Below are positions 9,960 through 21,854 of a stretch of 64,000 nt of DNA, in pieces. The stretch spans positions 14,495,317-14,559,316 of the forward strand of contig NC_055996.1 of assembly GCF_018446385.1 (NCBI RefSeq), in the 5' to 3' direction. Positions within the stretch are counted from its first letter, which is position 1. Every line of letters starts with the position of its first letter. Source of the DNA: Zingiber officinale (taxonomy: Eukaryota > Streptophyta > Magnoliopsida > Zingiberales > Zingiberaceae). A model generated the notes under the pieces. The model was given only the letters and a program-made list of their open reading frames with translations. It did no database searches and was not told the origin of the DNA. Both the position numbers and the translations under genes were made by a program.

Positions 9960-12643
9960 TGTTGGTTGCTACTCGGAAAATCTAGAGGTTCCACTGTACA
10001 AAAATTTTGTACAAAGGTCTGAACCTTTTCCTAGCTACCATGTGTTCTTTTAAATTAAATTTTGGATCGCCTGCGGAACTTAACACGTTTGATCCAAAAC
10101 TTAATCTATTTGTTCTTTTAGGTTTTGACTTGGATCTCCTGCGGAACTTAACACGTTCGACCCAAGTCACCTTAAGTTATTAATTCCATTAAATATTAAT
10201 TTCCATAATTGATTCCCAGTACTGACGTGGCGAGGCACATGGCCTTCTTGGATATGGGAGCAACCACCACCGACTAGACAAAACCTTTTATGGAAAGCTA
10301 ATATTTAATTTCCTAAAATAACTTTAGGTTAACCGAAAAGAACAATCAAATCACAAGGAAAAGAAAAACAAAAGAACACTATATCGAAAACAAATTCGAA
10401 ACTCTAGAATCGTATGCCTCTTGTATTTAGTATTATTTCCAAAAATAACTAGTATGATGCGGAAAGAAAAAATACTAGTTATACCTTTTAGAAAAACCTC
10501 TTGATCTTCTACCGTATTCCTCTTCTAACCTCGGACGTTGTGTGGGCAACGATCTTCCGAGATGAGAACCACCAAGCACCTTCTTCTTCCTTACAAGTTT
10601 CGGCCATCAAAACTTCTCCTAGGATGAAGAGGTTCGGCCACCACCACCATGCTCCAAGGGATGCTAGAAAAGAGGCTTCTTTTCTCTCCTTCTTCTCCTT
10701 CTTAGATCCGGCCACCAAAGCTATCTCCACCATGAGAAGGTTTCGGCCACACAAAGGAGAGGAGAGGAAAGAAAGGGCCGGCCACACCCAAGGAGAAAAG
10801 AGAGGAAAAATAGAATAGAGATGTTCACCTTGAAGCCTCCTCTACCCCCTCTTTTATAATCCTTGATCTTAGCAAATAAGGAAATTTTAAAAAAAACTTC
10901 CTTAATTCTTTTTCCATTGAAAAGGAAAATTTATTTAATTAAAAATAATTTTCTTTCTCAATTTTATAATGGCCGGCCACACCAAGAAATCTCCAAGCAA
11001 ATAAAATTTTAAACACCAATTAAAACTTCCTTATTTGCTTCCGGAAATTTACAAAAATTTATCAATAATTTTTATCCCTTCATGATTGGTTTATAAAAAG
11101 GAAATTTAATAAATTAAAATCTTTCTTTTAAACATGTGGATAAAAAGAAAGTTATCTCTATAAATTAAAATCTCTTTTAATCTACAAATAAGGAAAGATA
11201 TCAAATCTTTTCTTAATCTTTTGTAGAAACTTATAAAAGAGAATATTTAATTTTAAACTCTCTTTTAAATCATGAACATGATTAAAAAGGAAAGTTTTCT
11301 TAAAATTTAAAATCCACCTTTTAAACAACAAATAAGGAAAGATTTTAAATTTTAAACTCTCTTTTAAACATGTAAATGATTTACAAATAAGGAAAGTTTT
11401 TACCAAAAATTAAAACCATCCTTTTAATCTACAAATAAGGAAAGAGATTAATCTCTTCTCTTAATCTTTTGTAGAAAGCTATAAAAGGAAATTTTTAATT
11501 TTTTTAAACTCTCTTTTAAAATCATGATATCCACATAAGAAATAATTTTAATAAAAATCCTTTTTAATATTCTAGTGGCCGGCCACCTAAGCTTGGGACC
11601 CAAGCTTTGGCCGGCCACCTACATGGCTCATCCACTTGGTCTTGGCCGGCCTTAGCTTGGGTTCCAAGCTATCTTGGTCGGCCCCATTGGATGGGTAAGA
11701 AGGTGGGTATGCGGTGGGTATAAATCTCTATATACTAGAGGCTACGATAGGGACCGAGAGGAGGAATTGGTTTTGGTCTCCCGATGAAATTAAGCATCCC
11801 GTGTTCGCCCCGAACACACAACTTAATTTCATCAATAATAATTCATTCCACTAAAGAACTATTATTGAACTACCGCACCAATCTCAAATTACATTTTGGG
11901 CTCCTTCTTATTATGAGTGTGTTAGTCTCCCTGTGTTTAAGATAACAAATGTCCACTAATTAAATAAGTTACTAACAACTCGCTTAATTAATATCTAGCT
12001 CCAAGAGTAGTACCACTCAACTTCATCGTCATGTCGGACTAAGTCCACCTGCAGGGTTTAACATGACAATCCTTATGAGCTCCTCTTGGGGGCATTCTCA
12101 ACCTAGATCACTAGGACACAGTTTCCTTCTATAATCAACAACACACACTATAAGTGATATCATTTCCCAACTTATCGGGCTTATTGATTTATCGAACTAA
12201 ATCTCACCCATTGATAAATTAAAGATATAAATATCAAATATATGTGCTTGTTATTATATTAGGATTAAGAGCACACACTTCCATAATAACTGAGGTTTTT
12301 GTTCCTTTATAAAGTCAGTATAAAAGGAACGACCTCAAATGGTCCTACTCAATACACTCTAAGTGTACTAGTGTAATTATATAGTTAAGATAAACTAATA
12401 CCTAATTACACTACGACCTTCCAATGGTTTGTTCCTTTCCATCTTGGTCGTGAGCTACTGTTTATAATTTATAAGGAACCGATAACATGATCTTCTGTGT
12501 GTGACACCACACACCATGTTATCTACAATATAAATTAATTGAGCAACTACATCTATCATAAATGTAGACATTTGACCAATGTGATTCTTATTTCTAGATA
12601 AATGTTTATACTAAAATCTAGGCTTTTAGTATACACTCTAACA
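9960..12643 (-). repeat. 3' LTR of element F
   Basis: 2,684 bp, TGTTGG..CTAACA. Minus-strand TATA box TATAAAAG at 10851-10858. Upstream of it the LTR holds several GGCCGGCC palindromes (10971-10978, 11577-11584 and two more before 11660), a 19 bp palindrome around AAGCTTGGGACCCAAGCTT (11589-11607), and an AT-rich array in which ACAAATAAGGAAAG recurs (11180-11450). Small reading frames inside it (10501-10818, 11182-11406) recur in the other LTR and are not taken as genes. Confidence 0.95.
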
Positions 12644-12658
12644 ATTTCCCACTTATAC
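12644..12658 (-). other. Polypurine tract of element F
   Basis: The minus strand reads GTATAAGTGGGAAAT immediately before the 3' LTR; this purine-rich site primes plus-strand DNA synthesis. Confidence 0.8.
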
Positions 12659-15610
12659 TAAAAGACTAAGCTGTCATATCTGCTGCCATACATCTGATTC
12701 TCATGCCTTTCAAAAAGCTCTTGCCTTAAGGACCTTAGGTTATCATCTGATGCAATCTAGGCGGCAACAACTTCTCGTCGTTATACAATTTCTCGTATTG
12801 GGTAGTACTTGCGCTCTATTGTGTTTACTTGCCTTATAGACTCATGGTTTCTTCGAGTTTGTTACTGCACCATTATTATTACAATAAATTGTAATAATCT
12901 TTGGACAAACTAGAAATCATATCTAAGTCTATCTTGAGGTAATTAAGTCATTCAGCTTTTATGGCTACCTCAGAAGCTTGCCATATACTCAGCTTCTATG
13001 GTGGAGTCCAGAAAAACACCTATGCTTATCACTCTTCCATTGTTATGACTTTTCCTCCTAAAGTAAACACAAAACCCCGAGGTCGACTTATTATTGTCCC
13101 TATCCGATTGGAAGTCAAAATCCGTGTAACCCACAGGGACCAAATTAACTGCCTTGTAAGCTAGCATATAATCTCTAGCACCTCTAAGGTACTTTAATAT
13201 ATGTTTTACTGCAGTCCAATGTCCTTGTCTAGGGTTACTTTGATATCTGCTAACTATGCCCTTGGCAAAACAGATTTCTGATCTCGTGCATAGCATACAT
13301 TAGGTTGTCTAACTGCCGAAGCATAAAGAACTGCCTACATGTCCTCAATCTCCTTTGATGTCATCGGAGACATCTCTTTAGATAAAGACACTCCATGCTT
13401 AAAAGGTAAGAAACCTTTTGAGGAGTTTTGCATGCTTAAAACGAGCAAGGATTTTCCGATGTATCAAGCTTGGGATAAGTAAAATATATTTTTTCTTTCG
13501 ATCTCTTATTACTTTGATCTCAAAAATATATACATTCTCCCAAGTCCTTTATATCGAATTATTTGGACAACCATACCCTTACTTCTGACAACATTTTGAT
13601 ATTGTTTCCAACTACCAAAAATGTTATCTATGTATAGTACAAGAAATACCACCACGTTTCCATCACACCTTTTATATACACAAGACTTATCCGTTTACTC
13701 AATAAATCCATAGGTCTGGATTACTTTGATAAACCAGATGTTCCAAGACCTTGAAGCTTTGCCTCAGTCCATAGACTGATTGAGCTTGCACACAAGATGC
13801 TCTTAGCCCTTTGCAATGAACCCTTCTGGTTGCTTTATATGGATGCTTTCATCAAGACTTCCATTAAGGAATGCTGTCTTGACATCCACTTGCCAAATAG
13901 ATAAAAGAATCCGGATAGACTTAAGCATGGCTACCAGTGAAAAAGTTTCCTTTTTCATCAAGCCTTGCTTTGAAAGTTACTACCTTCCTTTCTATCCCTC
14001 TTTTCCTATTATAGACCTTTTTACACCCAAAGGCTTTTACACCATTTGGTGGTTCTACAAGCTTCCAGATTTTATTAGGATACATATATTCTAATTATGT
14101 TATTCATTAGTTTTTGCCAAGATGTTGCATCTTTATCTTGGAGTGTTTCGTCATATGTCCGGAGATCAGGTTCATGTCCTTCAGGGATCGAGTCCAAAAA
14201 CTCTCCCAAAACATGAATCTTTTTAGGTTGTCTAACAACCCTCCCACTACGACAAGGCACTTTCTGCAATTGTGTATCATTTGTGATACGTGTTGCAGTT
14301 TCCTTGTGGTATCTCATCTTGTACAGTTGGTACTAGATTAGACATGTCTTTTATTATTTCCTTAAGAACAAATTTTCTTATGGGCACATGGTTTATTGCA
14401 TAGTCCTTTTCTAAAAATTGGTTATTGATGCTAATAATGACCTTCTAATTTTTAAGACTATAAACCTACTTTCATTTTACTAGGATAACCCACAAACAAG
14501 TAAATTCCTATCCAACTTATCATTGTCTCTCTTCTGCATATGTGCTGGACTACCCGAATCCGAATATGCTTACGCCTATTCAGCAATTCTATATGAGTAG
14601 AGAGTTCTGACTTTAGAAGGTACTATATTCACTCCCGTTTCCAGAGTCTATCCTTAAAATGATTTTGATAATATTCTTAATAACTCATCAATCTACTTAT
14701 TTCCATAAGAGTCCTATACCTTCCTTTTCCTACACCATTCTGTTGGGGTGTACTAGGTGCAGTTAGTTGGGATTGAATCCCTACTTCTGATAAATGACTC
14801 CTAAATTCTCCCAAGAGGTACTTGCCACTACGATCTTACCGTAGTGTTTTGATACTTTTACTTTGTCGTTTCTCCACATCAGCCTCGTTCTCTTTGAACT
14901 AATCAAAGCACTTAGACTTGCGGCACATCAAGTAAATATATCCGTATCTCAAATAGTTGTATATAAAATAGATGAAATATTTGAAACAACCTCTTGCCTG
15001 GATGCTCATAGGATCACACAAATCAGAATGAACCAATTCCAATATATCTTTGACTCCATACCCCTTAGACTTAAAAGCTTCTTGGTTATTTTTCCTTCCA
15101 AGTAAGACTCGTACGTTGGAAAGATTTCCACTACTAATGAACCCAAAAGTTCATCAGTTACCAATGAATCCTACTCAAGTTAATATAACCTAGCCTTAGA
15201 AGCCAAAGATATAATTGGTTCATTTTCGAAGGTTACTTTCTCTTAAAGTTAGAAGATGTGTTATTTGTTGCATCGTGAGAGTTATTGGATTTATAAATTG
15301 TCAACCAACGTGCCAGAACAGATAACTTCCTCTTTTCTTAATAACAACTTTGTTATTAAAAGAGGCAGAATATCAAGTTCTTTGAATAGTTTAGAAACTG
15401 AAAACTAGTTCTTTCTAAACTTGGTGCGTAAAGACAATTACTCAAAAATCCATGTTTTATTCTTATCAAAAGATAAACATCTCCCACTGCAACAGCTACC
15501 ATTTTTACAGTAGTTCCCATGTAGACAGTGTTTTAATTTTCATTTAGTTGCCGGGTTTCCTGGAACCCTGCAATGAATTGCGGACATGATTAATGACATC
15601 TGTATCTACA
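12659..15610 (-). pseudogene. Decayed Copia pol of element F (PR/INT/RT/RNase H)
   Basis: Minus-strand remnants in Copia order. A protease to pre-integrase region lies near 15300-15610 (SWSVDTDVINHVRNSLQG). Integrase residues TPQQNGVGKG lie near 14745. The RT entry lies at 13850-14317 (SGRVVRQPKKIHVLGEFLDS; DETLQDKDATSWQKLMN). RNase H lies at 12970-13296 (ILKYLRGARDYMLAYK; VGYTDFDFQSDRDNNKST). The pol end lies near 12660-12740. Almost every segment is separated by stops or frameshifts. No gag or CCHC knuckle was recognised between 15610 and the PBS. The element is therefore unlikely to be autonomous. Confidence 0.8.
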
Positions 15611-17121
15611 CTCCAGGTTCTGGTAGATAACACCACTAAACATGTTTCAACTAATGAATTAAATACACCTATATTGTTCTTAGTTCTAAGAAGACAGTTT
15701 ACCTTAATGTCCAAGTCCTATTTCCAATCATTACAATTGGGATTACTAAGTCTTTCTTATAGTATAACTACTAGGGGATTGACAAACATTTTAAATCCTA
15801 AGAATCACAAAAAAATACTTGGTCAAGATCAACTCCTTAAAAATCCCCATGAATTTTGTATGCCACGATAGTGTGGACGTATACAAAATCGAAGAGGAGA
15901 TTTTATTCATTAATTTTATTATCTTTTTACTTTATGACGAATAAAACTAATAGTTGATCTATCTTTGATCAAATATTTGGTCAAAAACTTTTGAATTTAA
16001 AAAATATTGATTCCTCAAATAATATTATTTAAATTCACCAACACCTCAAACACCGTGAATTTTGCATGCCACGTTAGTGTGGACGTATACAAATTCAACA
16101 TTTGTAAAAGGAGGGTTTTACCCCACTAATTTTATTATCTTGTCAACCTAACTTTTTGACAAATAAAATCAATAGTTGGTATCATTTGGTCACTCAAATA
16201 ATAGTAGTGACTCCGATGGGGAGGATACTATTAGATGTGTCTAAGTGTATACCATTACTTGACACTAAGTCCATTAATAAGATTATGCCCCTTCCGTTGG
16301 GGAAGATCACACGCTCTTAATTAACTTCCTATAGTCATCCAAAAATGGAAGTCTGTTCTAGTGATCCACAAACAAGCTCATCCGTTATGGAGGAAGGCAC
16401 TCAAAGCCAACGCGCAAGCTTGTGTGCATTACTTACAAACCAGTAATGGAGACCATGGGATTTACTTAAAAATCCCTCTCCCACTTAGTTATTTATAAAT
16501 GAGGAATTTTAACTATGCTAGCCTACTAAATATGTAAACTAACACACAACACAATATAAAAGCAATAAATAGAAAATCTAATTTTCAACTATTATGGCTT
16601 TTATCTCTTGTTGTCCTCCGTGTGTTGTCATCCCAAGCTGCTGCCATATTTGGCCACTGCCACCGGGTCTAGCTGTCGCATCCATCTTGCTCCTAGTTCC
16701 GCTGCGCCTCTGGTCCTTAGAAGGTTCCACGCTTTGCAAGATTCGATCCGCGACATAAATAGAATTTTACATTTTGATCCTATATTCCTCGAAGGAATGT
16801 ACATGTAAACTAGATCGAACATAAAATAAAATTTACATCCATCGATCCTATATTCCATAAAAGGAATGTACATGTAACTAAATCAAAAATAAAATCCTAA
16901 TAAAACTAAATACAGCTCCTGCTGTATTTTATAATACAATCATGCACACACAATAAAATGCCCTTGACATGTCCAAGGGTCCAATCACACACATAATAAC
17001 TATAAGCCATAATAGTTGGATCCTGCATCCACAAAGTTAGCACATCCTACTATTATCCTGCCTAAATTATGTATGACATGTGCATAATTAAACTAATACC
17101 AAATACACAGAGGCAAAACCC
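15611..17121 (-). other. Leader or former gag region of element F
   Basis: No gag could be read. The segment holds two copies about 210 bp apart of a unit containing GTGTGGACGTATACAAA (near 15872 and 16078), and a shorter duplication around GGAATGTACATGTAA (16794-16880). Confidence 0.5.
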
Positions 17122-17134
17122 TAGCTCTGATACA
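17122..17134 (-). other. Primer binding site, element F
   Basis: The minus strand reads TTGTATCAGAGCT beside the 5' LTR: an initiator tRNA-Met site with one change from TGGTATCAGAGC. Confidence 0.75.
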
Positions 17135-17137
17135 AAT

Positions 17138-19821
17138 TGTTGGTTGCTACTCGGAAAATCTAGAGGTTCCACTGTACAAAAATTTTGTACAAATGTCTGA
17201 ACCTTTTCCTAGCTACCATGTGTTCTTTTAAATTAAATTTTGGATCGCCTGCGGAACTTAACACGTTTGATCCAAAACTTAATCTATTTGTTCTTTTAGG
17301 TTTTGACTTGGATCTCCTGCGGAACTTAACACGTTCGACCCAAGTCACCTTAAGTTATTAATTCCATTAAATATTAATTTCCATAATTGGTTCCCAGTAC
17401 TGACGTGGCGAGGCACATGGCCTTCTTGGATATGGGAGCAACCACCACCGACTAGACAAAACCTTTTATGGAAAGCTAATATTTAATTTCCTAAAATAAC
17501 TTTAGGTTAACCGAAAAGAACAATCAAATCACAAGGAAAAGAAAAACAAAAGAACACTATATCGAAAACAAATTCGAAACTCTAGAATTGTATGCCTCTT
17601 GTATTTAGTATTATTTCCAAAAATAACTAGTATGATGCGGAAAGAAAAAATACTAGTTATACCTTTTAGAAAAACCTCTTGATCTTCTACCGTATTCCTC
17701 TTCTAACCTCGGACGTTGTGTGGGCAACGATCTTCCGAGATGAGAACCACCAAGCACCTTCTTCTTCCTTACAAGTTTCGGCCATCAAAACTTCTCCTAG
17801 GATGAAGAGGTTCGGCCACCACCACCATGCTCCAAGGGATGCTAGAAAAGAGGCTTCTTTTCTCTCCTTCTTCTCCTTCTTAGATCCGGCCACCAAAGCT
17901 ATCTCCACCATGAGAAGGTTTCGGCCACACAAAGGAGAGGAGAGGAAAGAAAGGGCCGGCCACACCCAAGGAGAAAAGAGAGTAAAAATAGAATAGAGAT
18001 GTTCACCTTGAAGCCTCCTCTACCCCCTCTTTTATAATCCTTGATCTTAGCAAATAAGGAAATTTTAATAAAAACTTCCTTAATTCTTTTTCCATTGAAA
18101 AGGAAAATTTATTTAATTAAAAATAATTTTCTTTCTCAATTTTATAATGGCCGGCCACACCAAGAAATCTCCAAGCAAATAAAATTTTAAACACCAATTA
18201 AAACTTCCTTATTTGCTTCCGGAAATTTATAAAAATTTCTCAATAATTTTTATCCCTTCATGATTGGTTTATAAAAAGGAAATTTAATAAATTAAAATCT
18301 TTCTTTTAAACATGTGGATAAAAAGAAAGTTATCTCTATAAATTAAAATCTCTTTTAATCTACAAATAAGGAAAGATATCAAATCTTTTCTTAATCTTTT
18401 GTAGAAACTTATAAAAGAGAATATTTAATTTTAAACTCTCTTTTAAATCATGAACATGATTAAAAAGGAAAGTTTTCTTAAAATTTAAAATCCACCTTTT
18501 AAACAACAAATAAGGAAAGATTTTAAATTTTAAACTCTCTTTTAAACATGTAAATGATTTACAAATAAGGAAAGTTTTTACCAAAAATTAAAATCATCCT
18601 TTTAATCTACAAATAAGGAAAGAGATTAATCTCTTCTCTTAATCTTTTGTAGAAAGCTATAAAAGGAAATTTTTAATTTTTTTAAACTCTCTTTTAAAAT
18701 CATGATATCCACATAAGAAATAATTTTAATAAAAATCCTTTTTAATATTCTAGTGGCCGGCCACCTAAGCTTGGGACCCAAGCTTTGGCCGGCCACCTAC
18801 ATGGCTCATCCACTTGGTCTTGGCCGGCCTTAGCTTGGGTTCCAAGCTATCTTGGTCGGCCCCATTGGATGGGTAAGGGGGTGGGTATGCGGTGGGTATA
18901 AATCTCTATATACTAGAGGCTACGATAGGGACCGAGAGGAGAAATTGGTTTTGGTGTCCCGATGAAATTAAGCATCCCGTGTTCGCCCCGAACACACAAC
19001 TTAATTTCATCAATAATAATTTATTTCACTAATGAACTATTATTGAACTACCGCACCAATCCCAAATTACATTTTGGGCTCCTTCTTATTATGAGTGTGT
19101 TAGTCTCCCTGTGTTTAAGATAACAAATGTCCACTAATTAAATAAGTTACTAACAACTCGCTTAATTAATATCTAGCTCCAAGAGTAGTACCACTCAACT
19201 TCATCGTCATGTCGGACTAAGTCCACCTGCAAGGTTTAACATGACAATCCTTATGAGCTCCTCTTGGGGGCATTCTCAACCTAGATCACTAGGACACAGT
19301 TTCCTTCTATAATCAACAACACACACTATAAGTGATATCATTTCCCAACTTATCGGGCTTATTGATTTATCGAACTAAATCTCACTCATTGATAAATTAA
19401 AGAAATAAATATCAAATATATGTGCTTGTTATTATATTAGGATTAAGAGCGCACACTTTCATAATAACTGAGGTCTTTGTTCCTTTATAAAGTCAGTATA
19501 AAAGGAACGACCTCAAATGGTCCTACTCAATACACTCTAAGTGTACTAGTGTAATTATATAGTTAAGATAAACTAATACCTAATTACACTACGACCTTCC
19601 AATGGTTTGTTCCTTTCCATCTTGGTCGTGAGCTACTGTTTATAATTTATAAGGAACCGATAACATGATCTTCTGTGTGTGACACCACACACCATGTTAT
19701 CTACAATATAAATTAATTGAGCAACTACATCTATCATAAATGTAGACATTTGACCAATGTGATTCTTATTTCTAGATAAATGTTTATACCAAAAGCTAGG
19801 CTTTTAGTATACACTCTAACA
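17138..19821 (-). repeat. 5' LTR of element F
   Basis: Second copy of the 2,684 bp LTR, co-linear base for base with 9960-12643. TATA box TATAAAAG on the minus strand at 18029-18036. Followed by the GTCTC duplication at 19822-19826. Confidence 0.95.
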
Positions 19822-19826
19822 GTCTC

Positions 19827-21854
19827 ATGATATCTAATAAAGATATATTTCTTACCCCTCGGTCCTAGTTTTCCATACTTGTGAGAACTATCATGAACAT
19901 AAGCAGCTGACCTCCAGGGTCTTAGATTACCTAAATTCGATTTTCTACCTATCTAACATTCATATGGGGTGGATAGAACTAACTTTAAAGATATTTTGTT
20001 AAGTATATAGACCGTAACTAATAATGCATCTCCCCAATAGGAGATCAGCAAATTACCTTGCCCCATCATAGACCTAACCATATCTAGAAGAGTTTTATTT
20101 CTTCTTTTAGCAACCCTATTTTGCTGTGGAGTTCCAAAGATCATCAGCTGTCTAATAATCCCTTTATCATTATATATTGTCTTGAACATATCATACAAAT
20201 ATTTTCCTCCACGGTCAGTGCGTAAAGTCATAACTTTACATTCTATTTAATTCTCAACTTTGTTCACATAACGAATGAAGCAATCTAATGCTCCAGATTT
20301 ATGAGAAATCAAATACACATAACCAAAATGAGAGAAATTATCGATAAATGTAATGAAATAGGAAGCTCCATGTCTAGACTTCACATTCATTGGACCACAA
20401 ATATCCGAATAAATTAATTGCAATGATGATTCAGCTCTTATAGCCTTACCAAATAGTTTCCTAGTTGCTTTTTCAATAAGACAATGCTCACATATAGACA
20501 AGTGAATGTTAGTGCGAGTGTCCAATAGAACCTCTCTAGCCAAACGATTCATACATTTTTATCCTATGTATGTATCCTAATCTAGCATGTCAAATCTCAT
20601 TAGTTATATCTGCATTACTATTTAGAGCAATGTTTGAAAAAAAATCTTAATAACACAATTAACATCTGGTTCTACATCAAGAACCAACCATAAAACCATT
20701 TAATAAAAAATCATATCCGATTGATACTGAGTCAATCTTAAGTTCAACACTCGGGTTATAAAAATGAATGCAATACCCTAAATCAAGAAGACCTATAATG
20801 GAAACAAGATTCTGTTGAATTTTAGGAGCATACAGGACATCATGTAGAAAAAAAAATACTACCACCACAGAGGTTGAGTTTGCAAATACTGACTCCTTTG
20901 ACTTCAACTTTTGCATTATTACCTACATAAATTCATTTGTTGCTAGCTAGTACCCGTTGGTACTCTACAAATGCAACTTGCTCCTGAGCTACATGGTTGG
21001 TTGCTCCCAAATCTATAATCTATAAAGGATAAGAATCAACTAACAACACTGAACTAGCAACAAAATGCTCAGAAAAAGAAGACACACTTGCATTGTTTCA
21101 ATCTGGTCTTCTTTCCTTTCTTTTTGATTGGGCCTTGTCCCATAGCAACAACTTCTTTCTTCTTTCCCTTTCTCTTCTTGAACCATTTCTTTTTCTTGGA
21201 TCCAGATGATCCAACAGAACCAATAGCCACGTAGGCTAGTCCAAAAATCCTTGTATATTCAACTCTCTCCGCGTCCAATTCTACATGGCGTGAGATGTCA
21301 ATGAAAGTCTTAATACTGTCACTGTAAATTAGGGTATGTTTTATGATCTCCCAAGAATCTGGAAGGGGGTGAATAACTGTTTGAACCTATTGTTCATTAG
21401 TCAACTCATGACCAGTAATTTTAAGCTCTCGAATCACATTCGACATCTCCCTGAGGTGTTGAACCATTGAAAGATTCAGATGCTTCTTGTAGTTGCCAAA
21501 ATTAATCGTCAGCTGTCGAACCTTGCTCAGACTTACTCCATTGTATTTCTCCTTAAGGGCTACCCAGACTGCATGAGTCATAAGATACGACTCATTTAAA
21601 AACTAGGTCATCCACCATTGAACTAATCAATATTCCCTTAGCAATGGAGTCCTTCTTCCATGCCTTATAGGTATTAAGATCTCGTCTGTTCTATGTAGTG
21701 GGTCATCTATAGGTTCTTCCATAACTTGTTTTATAGTCTCAAGAACTTCTTTTTCCTCAAGAACATATTATATCTTAAGCTTTCAGATTTTATAGTTATC
21801 CTCATATAATTTCTCTCTGTTATTGAGTTTAGCTATGATGTTCTTATTTGCCAT
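19827..21854 (-). pseudogene. Copia gag, protease and integrase of element E
   Basis: Minus-strand gag starts at ATG 21854 (MANKNIIAKLNNREKLYE). Protease follows near 20990-21040 (DLGATNHV where D-S-G-A is usual) and runs to about 20677. Integrase spans 19953-20552, with a CEHC pair of the zinc finger, YSDICGPM and LRTDRGGKY for the first two acidic residues, and VAKRRNKTL where the family has a glutamate, so the third catalytic acid is lost. An in-frame TAA near 20247 and several gag stops confirm decay. The gene resumes at 9954 beyond element F. Confidence 0.8.

Larger units (their letters stand above)
9960..19821 (-). mobile_element. Complete LTR retrotransposon F (Copia type, 9.86 kb)
   Basis: Two LTRs of identical length (2,684 bp) at 9960-12643 and 17138-19821, TG..CA ends, a PBS next to the right LTR and a polypurine tract next to the left LTR, so transcription runs on the minus strand. 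The element is bounded by a perfect 5 bp target duplication, GTCTC (9955-9959 and 19822-19826). It sits in the pol gene of element E between integrase and reverse transcriptase. I counted about 24 substitutions and no length change between the LTRs (about 0.9%), so insertion is recent. The internal pol is nevertheless heavily broken. Confidence 0.95.

Noticed and set aside
10501-10818. A 105-codon frame repeated at 17679-17996
   Set aside because: It lies in both LTRs of element F; conservation is explained by LTR duplication, and it is antisense to the LTR promoter direction.
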